This document shows, one piece after another, positions 10,862-21,244 of a DNA stretch of 64,000 bases. A program made the position numbers and the translations under genes. Position 1 is the stretch's first letter. Every line of letters starts with the position of its first letter. The stretch is from Neoconidiobolus thromboides FSU 785 (taxonomy: Eukaryota > Entomophthoromycota > Entomophthoromycetes > Entomophthorales > Neoconidiobolaceae): NCBI GenBank assembly GCA_025603075.1, contig MU626258.1:11457-75456 (forward strand). The letters are read 5' to 3'. A model generated the notes under the pieces. The model was not told the origin of the DNA. It saw only the letters and a list, made by a program, of their open reading frames with translations, and did no database searches.

Positions 10862-12373
10862 TCATTCTAATTCACTTAGAGAACAATAAGCATACCACTT
10901 CTCAAAATAAAATAGGTGGCAAGGCTCGATAGTAGAATACGCTCTTATACTATCAACTGCGCTAATGCCAGTCATAGTAACAACTTCTGGAACCATAAGT
11001 AGTAAATTGAACATAACAATAGAATACATTGGGCCAAAGGTCAACCAATTCTTGGAGAAATGATGAATAGAGAGCCATTCAATTAGTTTTGAGTCTTTAG
11101 TCAATAACTCTGATGCTGAATATTGATCTGATAGCTTTACCCTATACTCATGGAGTAGCACATCCGCTTCTTTTGATTTTTTAATAGGTAATGAGTTATA
11201 AAGTTGGATAATATTTTCAAAGGTACATTTATTGAACTCCATCCTCCATTCGGCATGATAATCATTCAGTAAATTAAAATTAATACATAGAAATGTAAAA
11301 TTCTTGGCTGCTTCTTCAATTAATGGAAGTTTAGATATCTTATTTGGTTGGACAAATTGAAGTAAAAATGGGGATGAGTTATACTCTTTAGCTAAGCTTG
11401 ATAATACTTCAATTTTCGGCACACAGTTTATTATTGCATCCCCCATTATCGAAGATAGGGCGCTGCAATTTAATACTATTAAATCCCAAATCTTAGCTTC
11501 TCTTATAACATGAAATTCATTAAAGAAATTGGATTTGTTCGATTCATTCAAACCTAACTTATCATAACCCAACAACAGTCCCATTCTAACCGCCATAAAA
11601 AGCATATTTTTAAAATTTTCAAATTTATATAAGGAAGCCTCAAAGAAAGCTAAAAACATGATAATTATTATATGGTTCAAGGATGGACTCAAATAATAAG
11701 TTGGCAGTCTAGATTTAAGATATTTGTAATAATATACTCGATATTCATTTAACTCTGAGTCTTTATTATTACAAACAGCAAAACCTGCTATATATAAAAT
11801 AATGGCATACTTCAAATCATTGTTTTTTTCTTTTCTTAATTCATAACATAGTTGAGGTCCTGTGAACCACAAACCTAGAGGGTCCAAATATTTGATATAA
11901 AACTCAGTCCCAACTTGTAAAAAACCGGCATCAAAAGTATTGATTTTGTATGACATAATCCTACGTTGTATTGGTAAATTAGGTATATTTGTTATCTTTT
12001 GAAAATTTGATAGAAAACAAACTATATTTTGGTTGTTATAAGCCAAGCTTTTCTCCAAATTGTTATTGAGAGGGCATTTGGATAGCTTATTTGATGTTTT
12101 TAAGACCCAATCTATATATCCTATCATAGATACGTATTTTTCGTATTGATAGAAATCATTTGATCCTCTCGCTTCATATTGAAGTATACCATTTTTGATT
12201 AATTCAGTTTCATTTTGAATCTCCAATTTCAATTTAAATACTTCTTTGACTGTCTTCTCAATTTGATTTGCTTTAAAATAAAACTCATTATATCGATTCT
12301 TCTTATCACTTGTCTTCTTCCTAAACCCTCCATATTTTCCATTCGGATCAAAATGTTTAAAGTTATCTTTCAT
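10862..12373 (-). CDS. Putative fungal transcription-factor-like protein lacking a zinc cluster
   Basis: One uninterrupted 503-aa frame. The first 40 residues are basic and polar (GGFRKKTSDKKNRYNEFY), but there is no CxxC-containing Zn2Cys6 cluster. The body is largely alpha-helical, with hydrophobic-aromatic stretches such as TFDAGFLQVGTEFYIKYLD, AIILYIAGFAVC, LAFFEASLYKF and RMGLLLGYDKLGL, then REAKIWDLIVLNCSALSS. The REAKIWDLIVL segment and the ARMAIRLGLHR-like MAVRMGLLLGYDKL resemble the middle homology region (fungal_trans) of zinc-cluster factors. I infer a member of that class that lost or never had the DNA-binding cluster, or a gene with an unseen 5' exon. The intronless state is unusual for this window. 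DNA binding is not shown by the sequence. Confidence 0.5.
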   Translation of the reverse strand: MKDNFKHFDPNGKYGGFRKKTSDKKNRYNEFYFKANQIEKTVKEVFKLKLEIQNETELIKNGILQYEARGSNDFYQYEKYVSMIGYIDWVLKTSNKLSKCPLNNNLEKSLAYNNQNIVCFLSNFQKITNIPNLPIQRRIMSYKINTFDAGFLQVGTEFYIKYLDPLGLWFTGPQLCYELRKEKNNDLKYAIILYIAGFAVCNNKDSELNEYRVYYYKYLKSRLPTYYLSPSLNHIIIIMFLAFFEASLYKFENFKNMLFMAVRMGLLLGYDKLGLNESNKSNFFNEFHVIREAKIWDLIVLNCSALSSIMGDAIINCVPKIEVLSSLAKEYNSSPFLLQFVQPNKISKLPLIEEAAKNFTFLCINFNLLNDYHAEWRMEFNKCTFENIIQLYNSLPIKKSKEADVLLHEYRVKLSDQYSASELLTKDSKLIEWLSIHHFSKNWLTFGPMYSIVMFNLLLMVPEVVTMTGISAVDSIRAYSTIEPCHLFYFEKWYAYCSLSELE

Positions 12374-13040
12374 TATCGTTTATAAAATAAAAAATGAGAT
12401 TATTTATAGTTCGCATTTTTAATCAAAATGGAATAAAATTGATTACAAAAGCTAGAAAATTTTGTAGGGTATAGTAACCCTTCCAATTTCAATTTTTAAG
12501 AATGTCCGCAGCTCTAGTATTGTTAAAAATAGAATTCAATTGCGATAATTGCTTTCTGTTAATAATTATTAAATTCTAAAAATGGTCTAAAGCTAAATCA
12601 AAAGATATTGAAAAAAATCATTCAAATTTAAATTAATAATGAAACTTATAGATTTTACCATCTAAATTATTTGACATAAAGATGGCTTTTATTATATAAA
12701 TAGAAAAAACTGATCAAGTATTTTCAAAACTACTACTATCGATTGAACAATTTCAGATAAAACACAATAGTGTATTAATACAGCTTTGTGTATATAAAAA
12801 TGTAGTAATATAAAAATGTAATAACGCTAAGAGATTTAACACACATACTATAATACTATCCAAAGATCACAAAAATGTATATGAAGACTAGAAAATAAGA
12901 TAAAAATAAAAGTGATTGTTTGATTGCTATAAAATTCTTATAACACTCATCTTGATATCCAAAAAACTGAATAAAGTTTACCAAATTAAAAAATATAGCT
13001 TAATTAAAAAATATAGCTTAATTCAAACCAGACTTTTATA
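12374..13040. other. Intergenic region with a short direct repeat
   Basis: About 670 bp without a gene. A perfect tandem pair of an 18-base unit (TTAAAAAATATAGCTTAA type) lies around 12986-13021, just downstream of the PPR gene's stop. Nothing else supportable. Confidence 0.45.
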
Positions 13041-15443
13041 TTATTTTAAATTAATCTCATCTATATACCTGTTGATACTCACAGCTTCATTGAACATTTT
13101 TTTAGCTATTAGACTTCTGTATAAGGGATCTACTATTTCTCTCTTTGGAAATATACTTGGAATGGTAGACGCCAAACCTTTAAAATAAACGATGGCTTCA
13201 TTGATAGCATTACATTTTACTAAAGCTACCAAATACGCTGCTTGTACTTGAGTAGAATGAACTATTACTGTATTAAATTTATTTTTAATTGCCTCCATCT
13301 CCTCTTGGAGTGTACTAAGGGAACCTTCAGACCCAAGGATGCTTAAATAAAGTGAAACTGTACTTGGGTTTATTTTATTTATATTTTCTAGCTCAAATAT
13401 TATATTGTTATAAACTGCTTTAGCTTTAGTAAACTCTCGGGCCTTAAAGTAAGAAAATAAAACAGCTTCTAGAGTTTGTAGATCAGGGGCTAATGAAATA
13501 GGAGGGGAGGTAAACGTGTTGAAATAAAATTCTACAAGCTCGATCTTTTTTAGCTTACCTAAACCTCGCAACAGTATTGAAAGTGTTTGAACATTTGGTT
13601 TGGTATTGCCACCATTTGTTTGTTTTAAAAATACTTGGTCAATCAACTCTTGTGCTAATTCTATTTTACCTGCCTTTAAATAACTATATAATAAATAATT
13701 ATAACTTTTAGTTGTTGGAGTTACTATATCTAAATTATCTAGTATAGATTTGTATATTTTTTCAGTTTCTTCTAAATTTAAGTAAATAGATGTGGCCCTA
13801 AGCATCATATTGTAGATAGAAATATCCGGAGTAAGTCCATATATTTTCATTTCATTAAATGTTTGAAGCATTAACCTTATATCTTTCTTTTTAAAGCATG
13901 TATATAGAACTGTGTCGATGACAGAATTATTTAAAGGCATATCCTTTTGCTTTATACTTTCAAATAACTCCAACATTTTTGAATGATCCCTTCTACTATA
14001 GTATTTTAAAAAATGTAAGTTACTGGTAACATTAGAAGCCGCTTCTGGTATTGAATTAAATAGCTTTAATGCCTCCTCATATTTATCTAAGTGTAAATAA
14101 AGTCGAATTAAAATATTGTAATTTTCTATCGTTGGTGTTACACCTTCATCATTCATCATATCTATAATTTCTAGAGTTGAGCTTATATCGTATTTACCCG
14201 AATAAAATGTCATAAATGAGCAATACGTAATCGAATTAGGAGTTACTCCTTCTTTGATCATTTCATCTTTTACTTTTAAGGCAGAAGATACATCGTCATT
14301 TTTAAGGTGTAAAGAAATCAACGTATTATAAATGTAAATATTGGGCTCCATTTTTTTAGTTAATTTTAATTGCTCATAAAACATTAGCGCTCCCTCTGGA
14401 TCATCACATTTAGATTGAAGCATCATTGAATCAATGTTAACATTTGAAGCAATATTGAACTTAGGTAACATATTATAAAACTTAAGGGCCTGCTCTTTTC
14501 TACCATTTTTATTAAAAGCATAAATCAAGGAACCAAAAATATACTGATCTGGTGCATAACCCTTTTTTTCGAAATCTTTATATATATCAAGTACTATATC
14601 AAGTTGCTTTAGTTTACCAAATCCTGACATTAAAGAGCCGTATAATTTGATATCTAAAACCCCTTCATTAGCTTTAATATCTTCTAAAATATACCTTAAC
14701 ATCAGCAATCTATTATTATTTGAAAAATATGTAATCAATTCTGTATAAAGTTTACTAGTCAATATATGTCCAGCGGAATGGGCCAAAATATAACTCTTTT
14801 CCAAATAAACAGTATTCTTTTCATTTAAATTTAATTGTATAATACTTTGGTATAGTGACTCATTTATTTTTTCTTCAGTTTCTATCCTTTTCTCTATTAT
14901 CTCATAAATCTCTTTCCCCAGTTTAAATTCAGGTTGATTTTCAATTGCTTTTATCAGATTCAGAATGTTAGTATCACTTAACTTAAACTCATTAATTATT
15001 TTTTGTAAAATCTCTTTAATTGATTCCAGATCTAATTTCTCTAATCCAACCTTCTCACCCATCTCTATAAAAAGTTCATCATTATCTATTTTTAGTATAT
15101 TGTCCAATATGAAATTCGAATAAATCTTGAAAGCTGTTTTTTTCATTTCTATAGAATCCTCTTTTATCCCTATTTTTTCTAAGTCCAAGATACTTTCTTT
15201 TAAGTGATTGGCATTTTCTATCTGAATCCTATCTATTTCTAAATCTTTGTTTTCTGTTACCTTGCTTATCAATACTTTATCTTCTCTGTGTAATTTTGAA
15301 GTCATAAAAGAGCTATTTAAATTCTTATTAAATTCACTTCCGTAGCTCTTATTAACATTTAAATCCAAAGAATTATTGTATAACGCATTCCTTTTTAAAC
15401 ACTTTAACTTTAGTAACCTTATTGTTCCGTTTTTTATCATCAT
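13041..15443 (-). CDS. Pentatricopeptide repeat (PPR) protein, probably mitochondrial
   Basis: An intronless 800-aa frame. The N-terminus is basic (IKNGTIRLLKLKCLKRN) and could target mitochondria. After a helical N-terminal third there are many tandem 35-residue PPR helix pairs from about residue 250 to the end. Examples are LYGSLMSGFGKLKQLDIVLD, YIFGSLIYAFNKNGRKEQAL, YIYNTLISLHLKNDDVSSAL, TYCSFMTFYSGKYD, NYNILIRLYLHLDKYEEAL, IYNMMLRATSIYL and SYNYLLYSYLKAGKIELAQ. PPR proteins bind organellar RNA and control its processing, stability or translation. The target cannot be read from sequence here. There is no DYW or endonuclease-type C-terminal domain. Two Met codons are adjacent at the start; either may be used. 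Confidence 0.9.
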   Translation of the reverse strand: MMIKNGTIRLLKLKCLKRNALYNNSLDLNVNKSYGSEFNKNLNSSFMTSKLHREDKVLISKVTENKDLEIDRIQIENANHLKESILDLEKIGIKEDSIEMKKTAFKIYSNFILDNILKIDNDELFIEMGEKVGLEKLDLESIKEILQKIINEFKLSDTNILNLIKAIENQPEFKLGKEIYEIIEKRIETEEKINESLYQSIIQLNLNEKNTVYLEKSYILAHSAGHILTSKLYTELITYFSNNNRLLMLRYILEDIKANEGVLDIKLYGSLMSGFGKLKQLDIVLDIYKDFEKKGYAPDQYIFGSLIYAFNKNGRKEQALKFYNMLPKFNIASNVNIDSMMLQSKCDDPEGALMFYEQLKLTKKMEPNIYIYNTLISLHLKNDDVSSALKVKDEMIKEGVTPNSITYCSFMTFYSGKYDISSTLEIIDMMNDEGVTPTIENYNILIRLYLHLDKYEEALKLFNSIPEAASNVTSNLHFLKYYSRRDHSKMLELFESIKQKDMPLNNSVIDTVLYTCFKKKDIRLMLQTFNEMKIYGLTPDISIYNMMLRATSIYLNLEETEKIYKSILDNLDIVTPTTKSYNYLLYSYLKAGKIELAQELIDQVFLKQTNGGNTKPNVQTLSILLRGLGKLKKIELVEFYFNTFTSPPISLAPDLQTLEAVLFSYFKAREFTKAKAVYNNIIFELENINKINPSTVSLYLSILGSEGSLSTLQEEMEAIKNKFNTVIVHSTQVQAAYLVALVKCNAINEAIVYFKGLASTIPSIFPKREIVDPLYRSLIAKKMFNEAVSINRYIDEINLK

Positions 15444-16356
15444 ATCTCCTTAAGTTATTTGACTATTTGATTGTGATAGTTTTTTGCCCTAAACCAAAAT
15501 GCTTATTTAACTTTCAATGTATATTTTATGTTATAGTTAAGGAATAGTGGGAGAAATGTAATGAAAAAAATTTTAATTTTAATTTTATAAGGGAATTTTT
15601 GGTTTGCATCAAATATCGCGAACCAAAATCAAGTTAAATTCAATCGTAAATTTAAATGCATTCGCTACACTCTTAACAGTATATAGATCAACTTATATTT
15701 TTAAGAAAATCGGCTACTTTATATATAGAAAATGAAATTTCTAATATCAAAGAGAATTTTTGTATCAAAGCTTTTTTTGAATGCACAAATAATAAACACT
15801 AGAAAACATCTATGCTTATAATTACTGAAAAAATAAAGTTTCTAATTTGTAAATATGATCTTTCAATAGCCTTGTTTAAAGTACCTTGTTTCATAAATTA
15901 CTTATTTAAGTAATGTAATATTTTAAGCCTTTATACATACATATTATATACAGCCTATATGAATTTCGATTAAATCAAATCTAACTTATAGTAATTACAG
16001 TTGCTACAACTGTATCACAATCTGGTGGACTATCCATTTAAACATAGACTTTGTCAAAATCATTCTAAATCTAAGAATAAACTATAAAAAAACCAAATAA
16101 AAGGATAACTGACTCTAAAACTATCATAAATTGGATCGCAACAAAGTTGTGGCAACTGTAATTTTATACTATTAACTTTACAAACTCTAACAATTCAAAT
16201 CCAGCTTTTTGCACTCCACATTTTATTGAACAAAATTTACCCACATTTTAAATAAAAGCGTAAGCATTGCTAAGATTTAAGTAAGTCATTTGATTTGACA
16301 AAAAAGGTATAAAAAAACACTAAATTACCCTTTATTTTTTTGTATTTTTTTATACA
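15444..16356. other. Intergenic region, no gene seen
   Basis: About 900 bp between two divergently transcribed genes (PPR and E2). AT-rich, with no repeat-family copy or RNA gene that I can recognise. Confidence 0.5.
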
Positions 16357-17190
16357 ATGTCTAATGAACAATCCGCTTTACTGCTAAGGAAACAACTTAA
16401 AGGTATAGAATATTAACATTAATAAGAGCGAATACTAATAGCTTCTAGACTTAATGAAAAACCCAGTCGAAGGTTTTTCAGCTGGTTTGGTTGAAGATAA
16501 TATCTATGAAGTAAGCAAATAAATTAAATAAATAACTAATTGATCAACAATGTATAGTGGGATGTATTAATCATTGGCCCTCAAGATACTTTATAGTAAT
16601 TTGAAATTTTTCTAGTTTTACACTTAATAACTCTTTTAGTGAAGGAGGTTTCTTTAAAGCTCACCTTTCTTTCCCAACGGTAAAAAAAGACTAAGTATAA
16701 AAAACAGGCTAACTCTCTTTAGAATTATCCTCAAATGCCTCCAAGCATGAAATTTATAACAGAAATGTGGCATCCAAATGGTACATATAAATGATTTTTT
16801 TAATAGATTTAATTTTAATATTATTTTAGTTTACAGTGATGGTAGAGTATGCATTTCCATTTTGGTAAGTTGATGATAACTCTAATGATTTTGTTTACCT
16901 TGTTTTTTAGCATCCACCAGGTGAAGATAAATGGGGATATGAGTCTGCTAGCGAGCGTTGGTTGCCAGTACATACCGTAGAAACCATTTTATTAAGTGTG
17001 ATTTCTATGCTTTCAAGCCCAAATGATGAGTCACCAGCGAATATTGAGGCAGCTGTAAAATTTTAAATTTTTTCATATATTCAATAATTATTAATACTGT
17101 AAATCATAGAAAGAATGGAGAGATTCTTACCCAGATTTCAAGAAAAGAGTCAAAAGATTGGTTCGTAAATCGGAGGAAGATTTTTACTAA
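16357..17190 (+). CDS. Ubiquitin-conjugating enzyme E2, UBE2G1 type
   Basis: Eight exons: 16357-16402, 16449-16510, 16558-16595, 16640-16679, 16723-16780, 16830-16864, 16911-17054 and 17110-17190 (167 aa). The spliced product matches UBE2G1/Ubc7-class E2 enzymes almost throughout: [97 protein letters not shown] and [13 protein letters not shown]. The catalytic cysteine is in GRVCISIL and is preceded by the HPN motif. The acidic-loop insertion after the active site ([16 protein letters not shown]), diagnostic of the G/R subfamily, is present. Length agrees with human UBE2G1 (170 aa). It transfers ubiquitin to substrates, often as K48 chains. Two proteasome core genes follow, but co-regulation is only a guess. 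Confidence 0.95.
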
Positions 17191-17801
17191 GTATAAATTT
17201 TGTTTTGTTATTCTGAAATCAGTAAATAAAGTTTTGAGTAGCAACTTTACATACTTGGCATTATTTATATTTTATATAGTTGGATATTTAAACAGCTGAT
17301 CTAGTGCTATATAATATAGTGATTTACATAAAGTAGCCGTCTGTGAAAGTTATAAGTGAAGAGACTACTTTTATTAGAACTAAAGGCTAATAACTTTTAA
17401 ATTAATTGGTATAAGGTAATATAGCATAAGTTGATAATTCAGAACATAACATAATAGAATGAAGTATTAAAAGTCTATTCAAAAACCTAGGTTTATAAGT
17501 AACTTGATAATTTGAAAACAAGGACAATGCTATTGAAAACTTGTGCTTAAAAAATATTTGATGTTAATATTAACTTAATTTTATTCTTAAATGCTTTGAT
17601 ATTTATTTATACTAGAAAGTTATAAAATAATAAGTGTAATATTATTAATATCCTATATAAATAAATTTTACCAATAAATGATGTTAGTCTAAAATGTTAT
17701 TATTGAAGAATTTAGCTACCTTTAAATGATATAAAATATTTTACAAAAGGAATTTTTATAATCCCAAGTTTAGATCAATGGCGTTTATTAATATTATAAA
17801 A
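17191..17801. other. Intergenic region, no gene seen
   Basis: About 600 bp between the 3' ends of the E2 gene (+) and the beta6 gene (-). AT-rich, no further feature. Confidence 0.5.
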
Positions 17802-18732
17802 CTAGTCTCTTTTTAATGGAACACTTTCAATTGAAACACCACTAGAGTTAACGGTAAAAATTTCTAATTGATCACCAGTATAGATATCTCTTTCAGTGGC
17901 AGAAATAAACCCATCTTTAATAAGATTCACAGCCTCATCATGCTTTGGTAAATCTTTACTAACATTAATTTGATTGTATTTACCAACCTAATAAAAGTTT
18001 AATGTTTTATTATAGCATTATTTTGATTATACCTGATTATCCATTAAAGGTTGTAATAAAGGAGCGCCAGTACCAATAGAATCATGAGTGTATTCACCAT
18101 AGGAGCCAACTGGGTCAAAATTATAAATAATGCCCTTGCCTTTCAAAATATTAGTAAAATATTTACTTATATTTGCTATATTGTATTATATTACCTTCTG
18201 GTGAAAGACCCGCTAAAATAATATTAGTATAGTATGGGAAGAAGCGACGACCATATAAGATAGTTTGAATCATTTGAGCTATTGAGCCGATTTCCATAAC
18301 TTTATTATGTGCTAATTTGTATAACTAAAAAGAAAATTAAAAGCTGTAAATTAAAGACAATAAAATTTACTTTTAATCTTTGAATAAGAGTCTTATGGAG
18401 AACTATGCCATCAGCATAATACCCAGCAAAGGAGAATACAGCTTTATCTGTACTGTTAAACTTTAGAAATAATTTAATGTCGTTAAAATGAAACTTACAG
18501 CTTAAATGCTTTTGGTGAGTATCTAGAAGTGATTAAGTAACCTTCAGATTGACGGGTGTCAGCTCCAAGTACTACAAAGTCATCTCCAGCAATTGCAACA
18601 CTTGTTCTAAATGTATTGTTATATTTTATATTTAAAAAATTAATGAAAATCGTACCCCCCAGTTTGAGTATATGGATCGAATTGATGTTGAATTGGGGCT
18701 GAAGTAATACTTTCTTGGACTGTACAAATCAT
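17802..18732 (-). CDS. PRE7: 20S proteasome subunit beta6 (PRE7/PSMB1)
   Basis: Six exons on the minus strand: 18732-18656, 18606-18499, 18452-18371, 18324-18195, 18139-18033 and 17987-17802 (229 aa). This is the non-catalytic beta6 ring subunit. Landmarks are QHQFDPYTQTGGTSVAIAGD near the N-terminus, FVVLGADTRQSEGYLI, SPKAFKLTDKAVFSFAGYYA, LYGRRFFPYYTNIILAGLSP, YNFDPVGSYGEYTHDSIG, PLLQPLMDNQVG and ATERDIYTGDQLEIF. The position used as nucleophile in active subunits is not an exposed threonine after a cleaved Gly here, as expected for beta6. The third exon begins at the second possible acceptor so that KLTDKAV is read in frame. It is head-to-head with beta5. Confidence 0.94.
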
Positions 18733-18976
18733 TTTGCTTATTCAAATTTAAACTTTATATATAATGAAAAGATTGTATAAACTGAAAATTCAGATTTTAC
18801 GCTTTTACAAAATCCAGCCTAAGATAAATTCAACCAATAAATTAGTTTCATTTACTATAAATTAATCAATCTATTAGTTGAGATACTTGCAATTCTAAGC
18901 TTTAATTTTTATACGTCAGCATCTATTGCTTAAATATTAGCAATTTCAATCATCTTTATTAGTATTATTAACAAAA
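18733..18976. promoter_or_regulatory. Shared bidirectional promoter of two proteasome genes
   Basis: Only 244 bp separate the start codons of beta6 (-) and beta5 (+), so the two core-particle genes share one upstream region. It contains no copy of the yeast PACE element (GGTGGCAAA) on either strand. One candidate activator site is listed separately at 18912-18921. Confidence 0.6.
18912..18921. promoter_or_regulatory. CRE/MARE-like bZIP site in the proteasome promoter
   Basis: TACGTCAGCA (TGCTGACGTA on the other strand) combines a CRE half-site, TGACG, with the TGCTGAC half-site used by Maf/NRF-class bZIP factors. It is one of the few GC-containing words in the 244-bp region. Its use here is inference. 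Confidence 0.4.
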
Positions 18977-20006
18977 ATGAATACATTCTTAAAACAATTT
19001 GGAAACGACGAGCATGAAGCTATAATAGATCCCACTATAAGTACTACAAATTACGGAATACCAACCTTTTCTTTTCCAATAGTCCAAAACGTAATATATT
19101 AATATTTCAATTTATTAATATTAATTTATTTTAGCCTAGTCAATTTCTAAAAGAAAAAGTAGACGTATCAAGTGAAAAAAATGGTATGATTAAATTAAAT
19201 CATGGTACTACTACCCTTGCATTTAAATTCCAGGGTGGTATCATTGTAGCTGTAGATTCCAGAGCTTCTGCTGGAAATTATATTGGTAATTAAAGAGTAA
19301 TTATTTAGAAGGATTAACTAAATAAAGTTTAGCCTCTAGTACCGTAAAGAAAGTAATTGAAATTAATCCTTATCTTTTGGGTACCATGGCCGGTGGTGCC
19401 GCTGATTGTTCTTTTTGGGAAAGAGAGCTAGGTCGTAGATGCCGGTAATTTTAAAATTAATGTTCTTAAAAATGAACTTATGTTTTTAGTCTTTATGAGT
19501 TACAAAACGGAGAACGTATTTCAGTAGCCGCAGCTTCAAAAATTTTAAGCAACATTGTTTACTCTTATAAAGGAGCTGGGCTATCTATGGTAATTTGAAT
19601 TTTATAAAGTTATAGTTTCATTTATCATTTAAATAAAGGGTACTATGATCACTGGATGGGATAAAACTGGGCCACAAATCTATTATGTTGACTCGGATGG
19701 TACCCGTTTAGGTGGAGATAAATTTTCAGTAGGTTCTGGTTCCACTTTTGCATATTCAGTTTTAGATACTGGATTTGATTTCAATATGTCAGTAGAGGAC
19801 GCACTTGAGTTAGGAAAACGTTCAATTTATCATGCTGCACACAGAGATGCTTTCTCTGGTGGTTCAATCAATTGTAAGTACTTAGATTACTAATTCAGAT
19901 TTGTTTTTAATGTTGTTTAGTATACCACGTTGCTGAAAATGGTTGGGTTTATCATGGAAATCATAACTTCCATGAGGTTCATGATCTCTATTATCCAGAG
20001 AATTAA
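18977..20006 (+). CDS. PRE2: 20S proteasome subunit beta5 (PRE2/PSMB5), chymotrypsin-like
   Basis: Six exons: 18977-19090, 19135-19285, 19333-19444, 19490-19589, 19639-19873 and 19921-20006 (265 aa). It is made with a propeptide of about 62 residues; autocleavage at [11 protein letters not shown] exposes Thr63 as nucleophile. Catalytic and structural motifs follow: [58 protein letters not shown]-type [62 protein letters not shown] and ENGW. The Gly and Lys around the active site are intact, so the enzyme should be active. The C-terminus is short compared with the human protein. It shares a promoter with beta6. Confidence 0.96.
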
Positions 20007-20487
20007 AGCATTTTTTAAATAAATTTAAATATTTATATTTAGACAAATACATGTTTATTAAATAGAAGCTAATTTTATTTCTAGGCATTTCGATCAATTT
20101 ACTGTCAGTTATTTTTTATAATAGTTACTATTTCATGTACAATTACTTATGTTAAAATCAACTATTTATTAAAAATAAAATCAAAAAAGCCCAAAATTCA
20201 TAATAATAAACAAAATTTTTATCAAGAGGGGTTATAAACCTGAAAAACAATTGATTTTGTTAAAACAAAGCATACTTTTAATATATTTGAGTCTTAATAA
20301 CAAACTCAAAATAGTAAAATGAACCAAACTAGATCTAAAAATTAAGGATATTATAAGAATAGGTAATAGTAAAACAAAAAAACTAAGAGAAGGGAAAAAA
20401 GAAGGACCATTTAAACGCCTATTATGCGTCATTAATTAAGGAAACCAAAACATAGTAGTGTGATAGTATTTCAATGCTTATCAGTTA
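20007..20487. other. 3' intergenic region
   Basis: About 480 bp between the stops of beta5 (+) and the CRIB gene (-). A 66-codon minus-strand frame at 20232-20432 has a hydrophobic composition typical of random AT-rich DNA and is not supported as a gene. Confidence 0.45.
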
Positions 20488-21244
20488 TTATTGCGTTTTT
20501 ACGCTTACATCTTCCTTTCTTTCACCTTCCTTTACTGCATCTTTTCTTTCATTTTCCTTTTTTTCATCATTAATAGTCGGTTTTATTTCTTGATTATTCA
20601 AAGGAGTTTCAGTACTAGTATTGTTATCTGGTGCTAAAAAGAAATTTTCATTATTTGAACTAAAAGTTGATTTTCTGTTCTCATCAAGCTTAGGAGAGGA
20701 AGAAGGTGGGGGTAAATTAAATATTTCTGCTAAGCTATCATTTAAGGATTGATGATTTCCTAAAGAAACTTCTGGATTGAATAAAGAGTCACGAAGCGAA
20801 GATACTTCTTTATCTTTTATAGATTCTCCTTTTGACTCTCCTGCTGATTCTTCTGAGTTCGTCTTAGGATTTATATCAATATCATCTAATAGTTTGGCAA
20901 ACTCTTCCATATCTTTTTTTAAACTTTTTAACTACATAATTTCATATTTTCAATATATTTATATGTAAACTAATTAAATATTACTTGGCTTCCACTAGTC
21001 CCATAATTCATTACCATTCCATCTGAGCCTTTTTAGGTTATTAAAATGAGTTAAATTAAATTTTAGAAAGTATTACCACCGTGGGCTAAATGCTAAAAGA
21101 AGGACTTAGTTAGTTAATAGTTTAAAACAAGAATATTACTTGAAAATTAGAAGGAGAGCCTATAAGAGCCTTTGATATTTTGACATTGCTCTTTAGAGGT
21201 TTTGACTCATCTTTAGGCTGTATACACGATATTATTTGACCCAT
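20488..21244 (-). CDS. CRIB-domain Cdc42/Rac small-effector-like protein with acidic tail
   Basis: Four exons, 21244-21140, 21092-21077 (16 nt), 21028-20985 and 20931-20488, give 202 aa. The first 60 residues resemble CDC42SE/SPEC proteins: MGQIISC at the N-terminus (Gly2 for myristoylation, Cys7 for palmitoylation), a polar-basic stretch, then ALIGSPSNFQHLAHGGSDGM, a CRIB motif (compare IGEPxNFxHxxHIGSGDM). SGSQLKSLKK follows, then a polar acidic tail starting MEEFAKLLDDID. The tail has Ser/Pro-rich stretches (NLPPPSSSPKL) and ends with Lys/Glu repeats. Predicted role: membrane-anchored binding of GTP-loaded Cdc42 or Rac in polarity. Reading through the last intron instead would end the protein after GSQVIFN, so a short isoform is possible. 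CRIB residues span three exons including the micro-exon. Confidence 0.8.

Noticed and set aside
12916-13188. 90-codon plus-strand frame
   Set aside because: Overlaps the 3' end of the PPR gene on the other strand and otherwise consists of AT-rich Lys/Tyr/Ile codons with a small direct repeat.
20232-20432. 66-codon hydrophobic minus-strand frame
   Set aside because: Random composition for AT-rich DNA; no promoter, motif or splice support.
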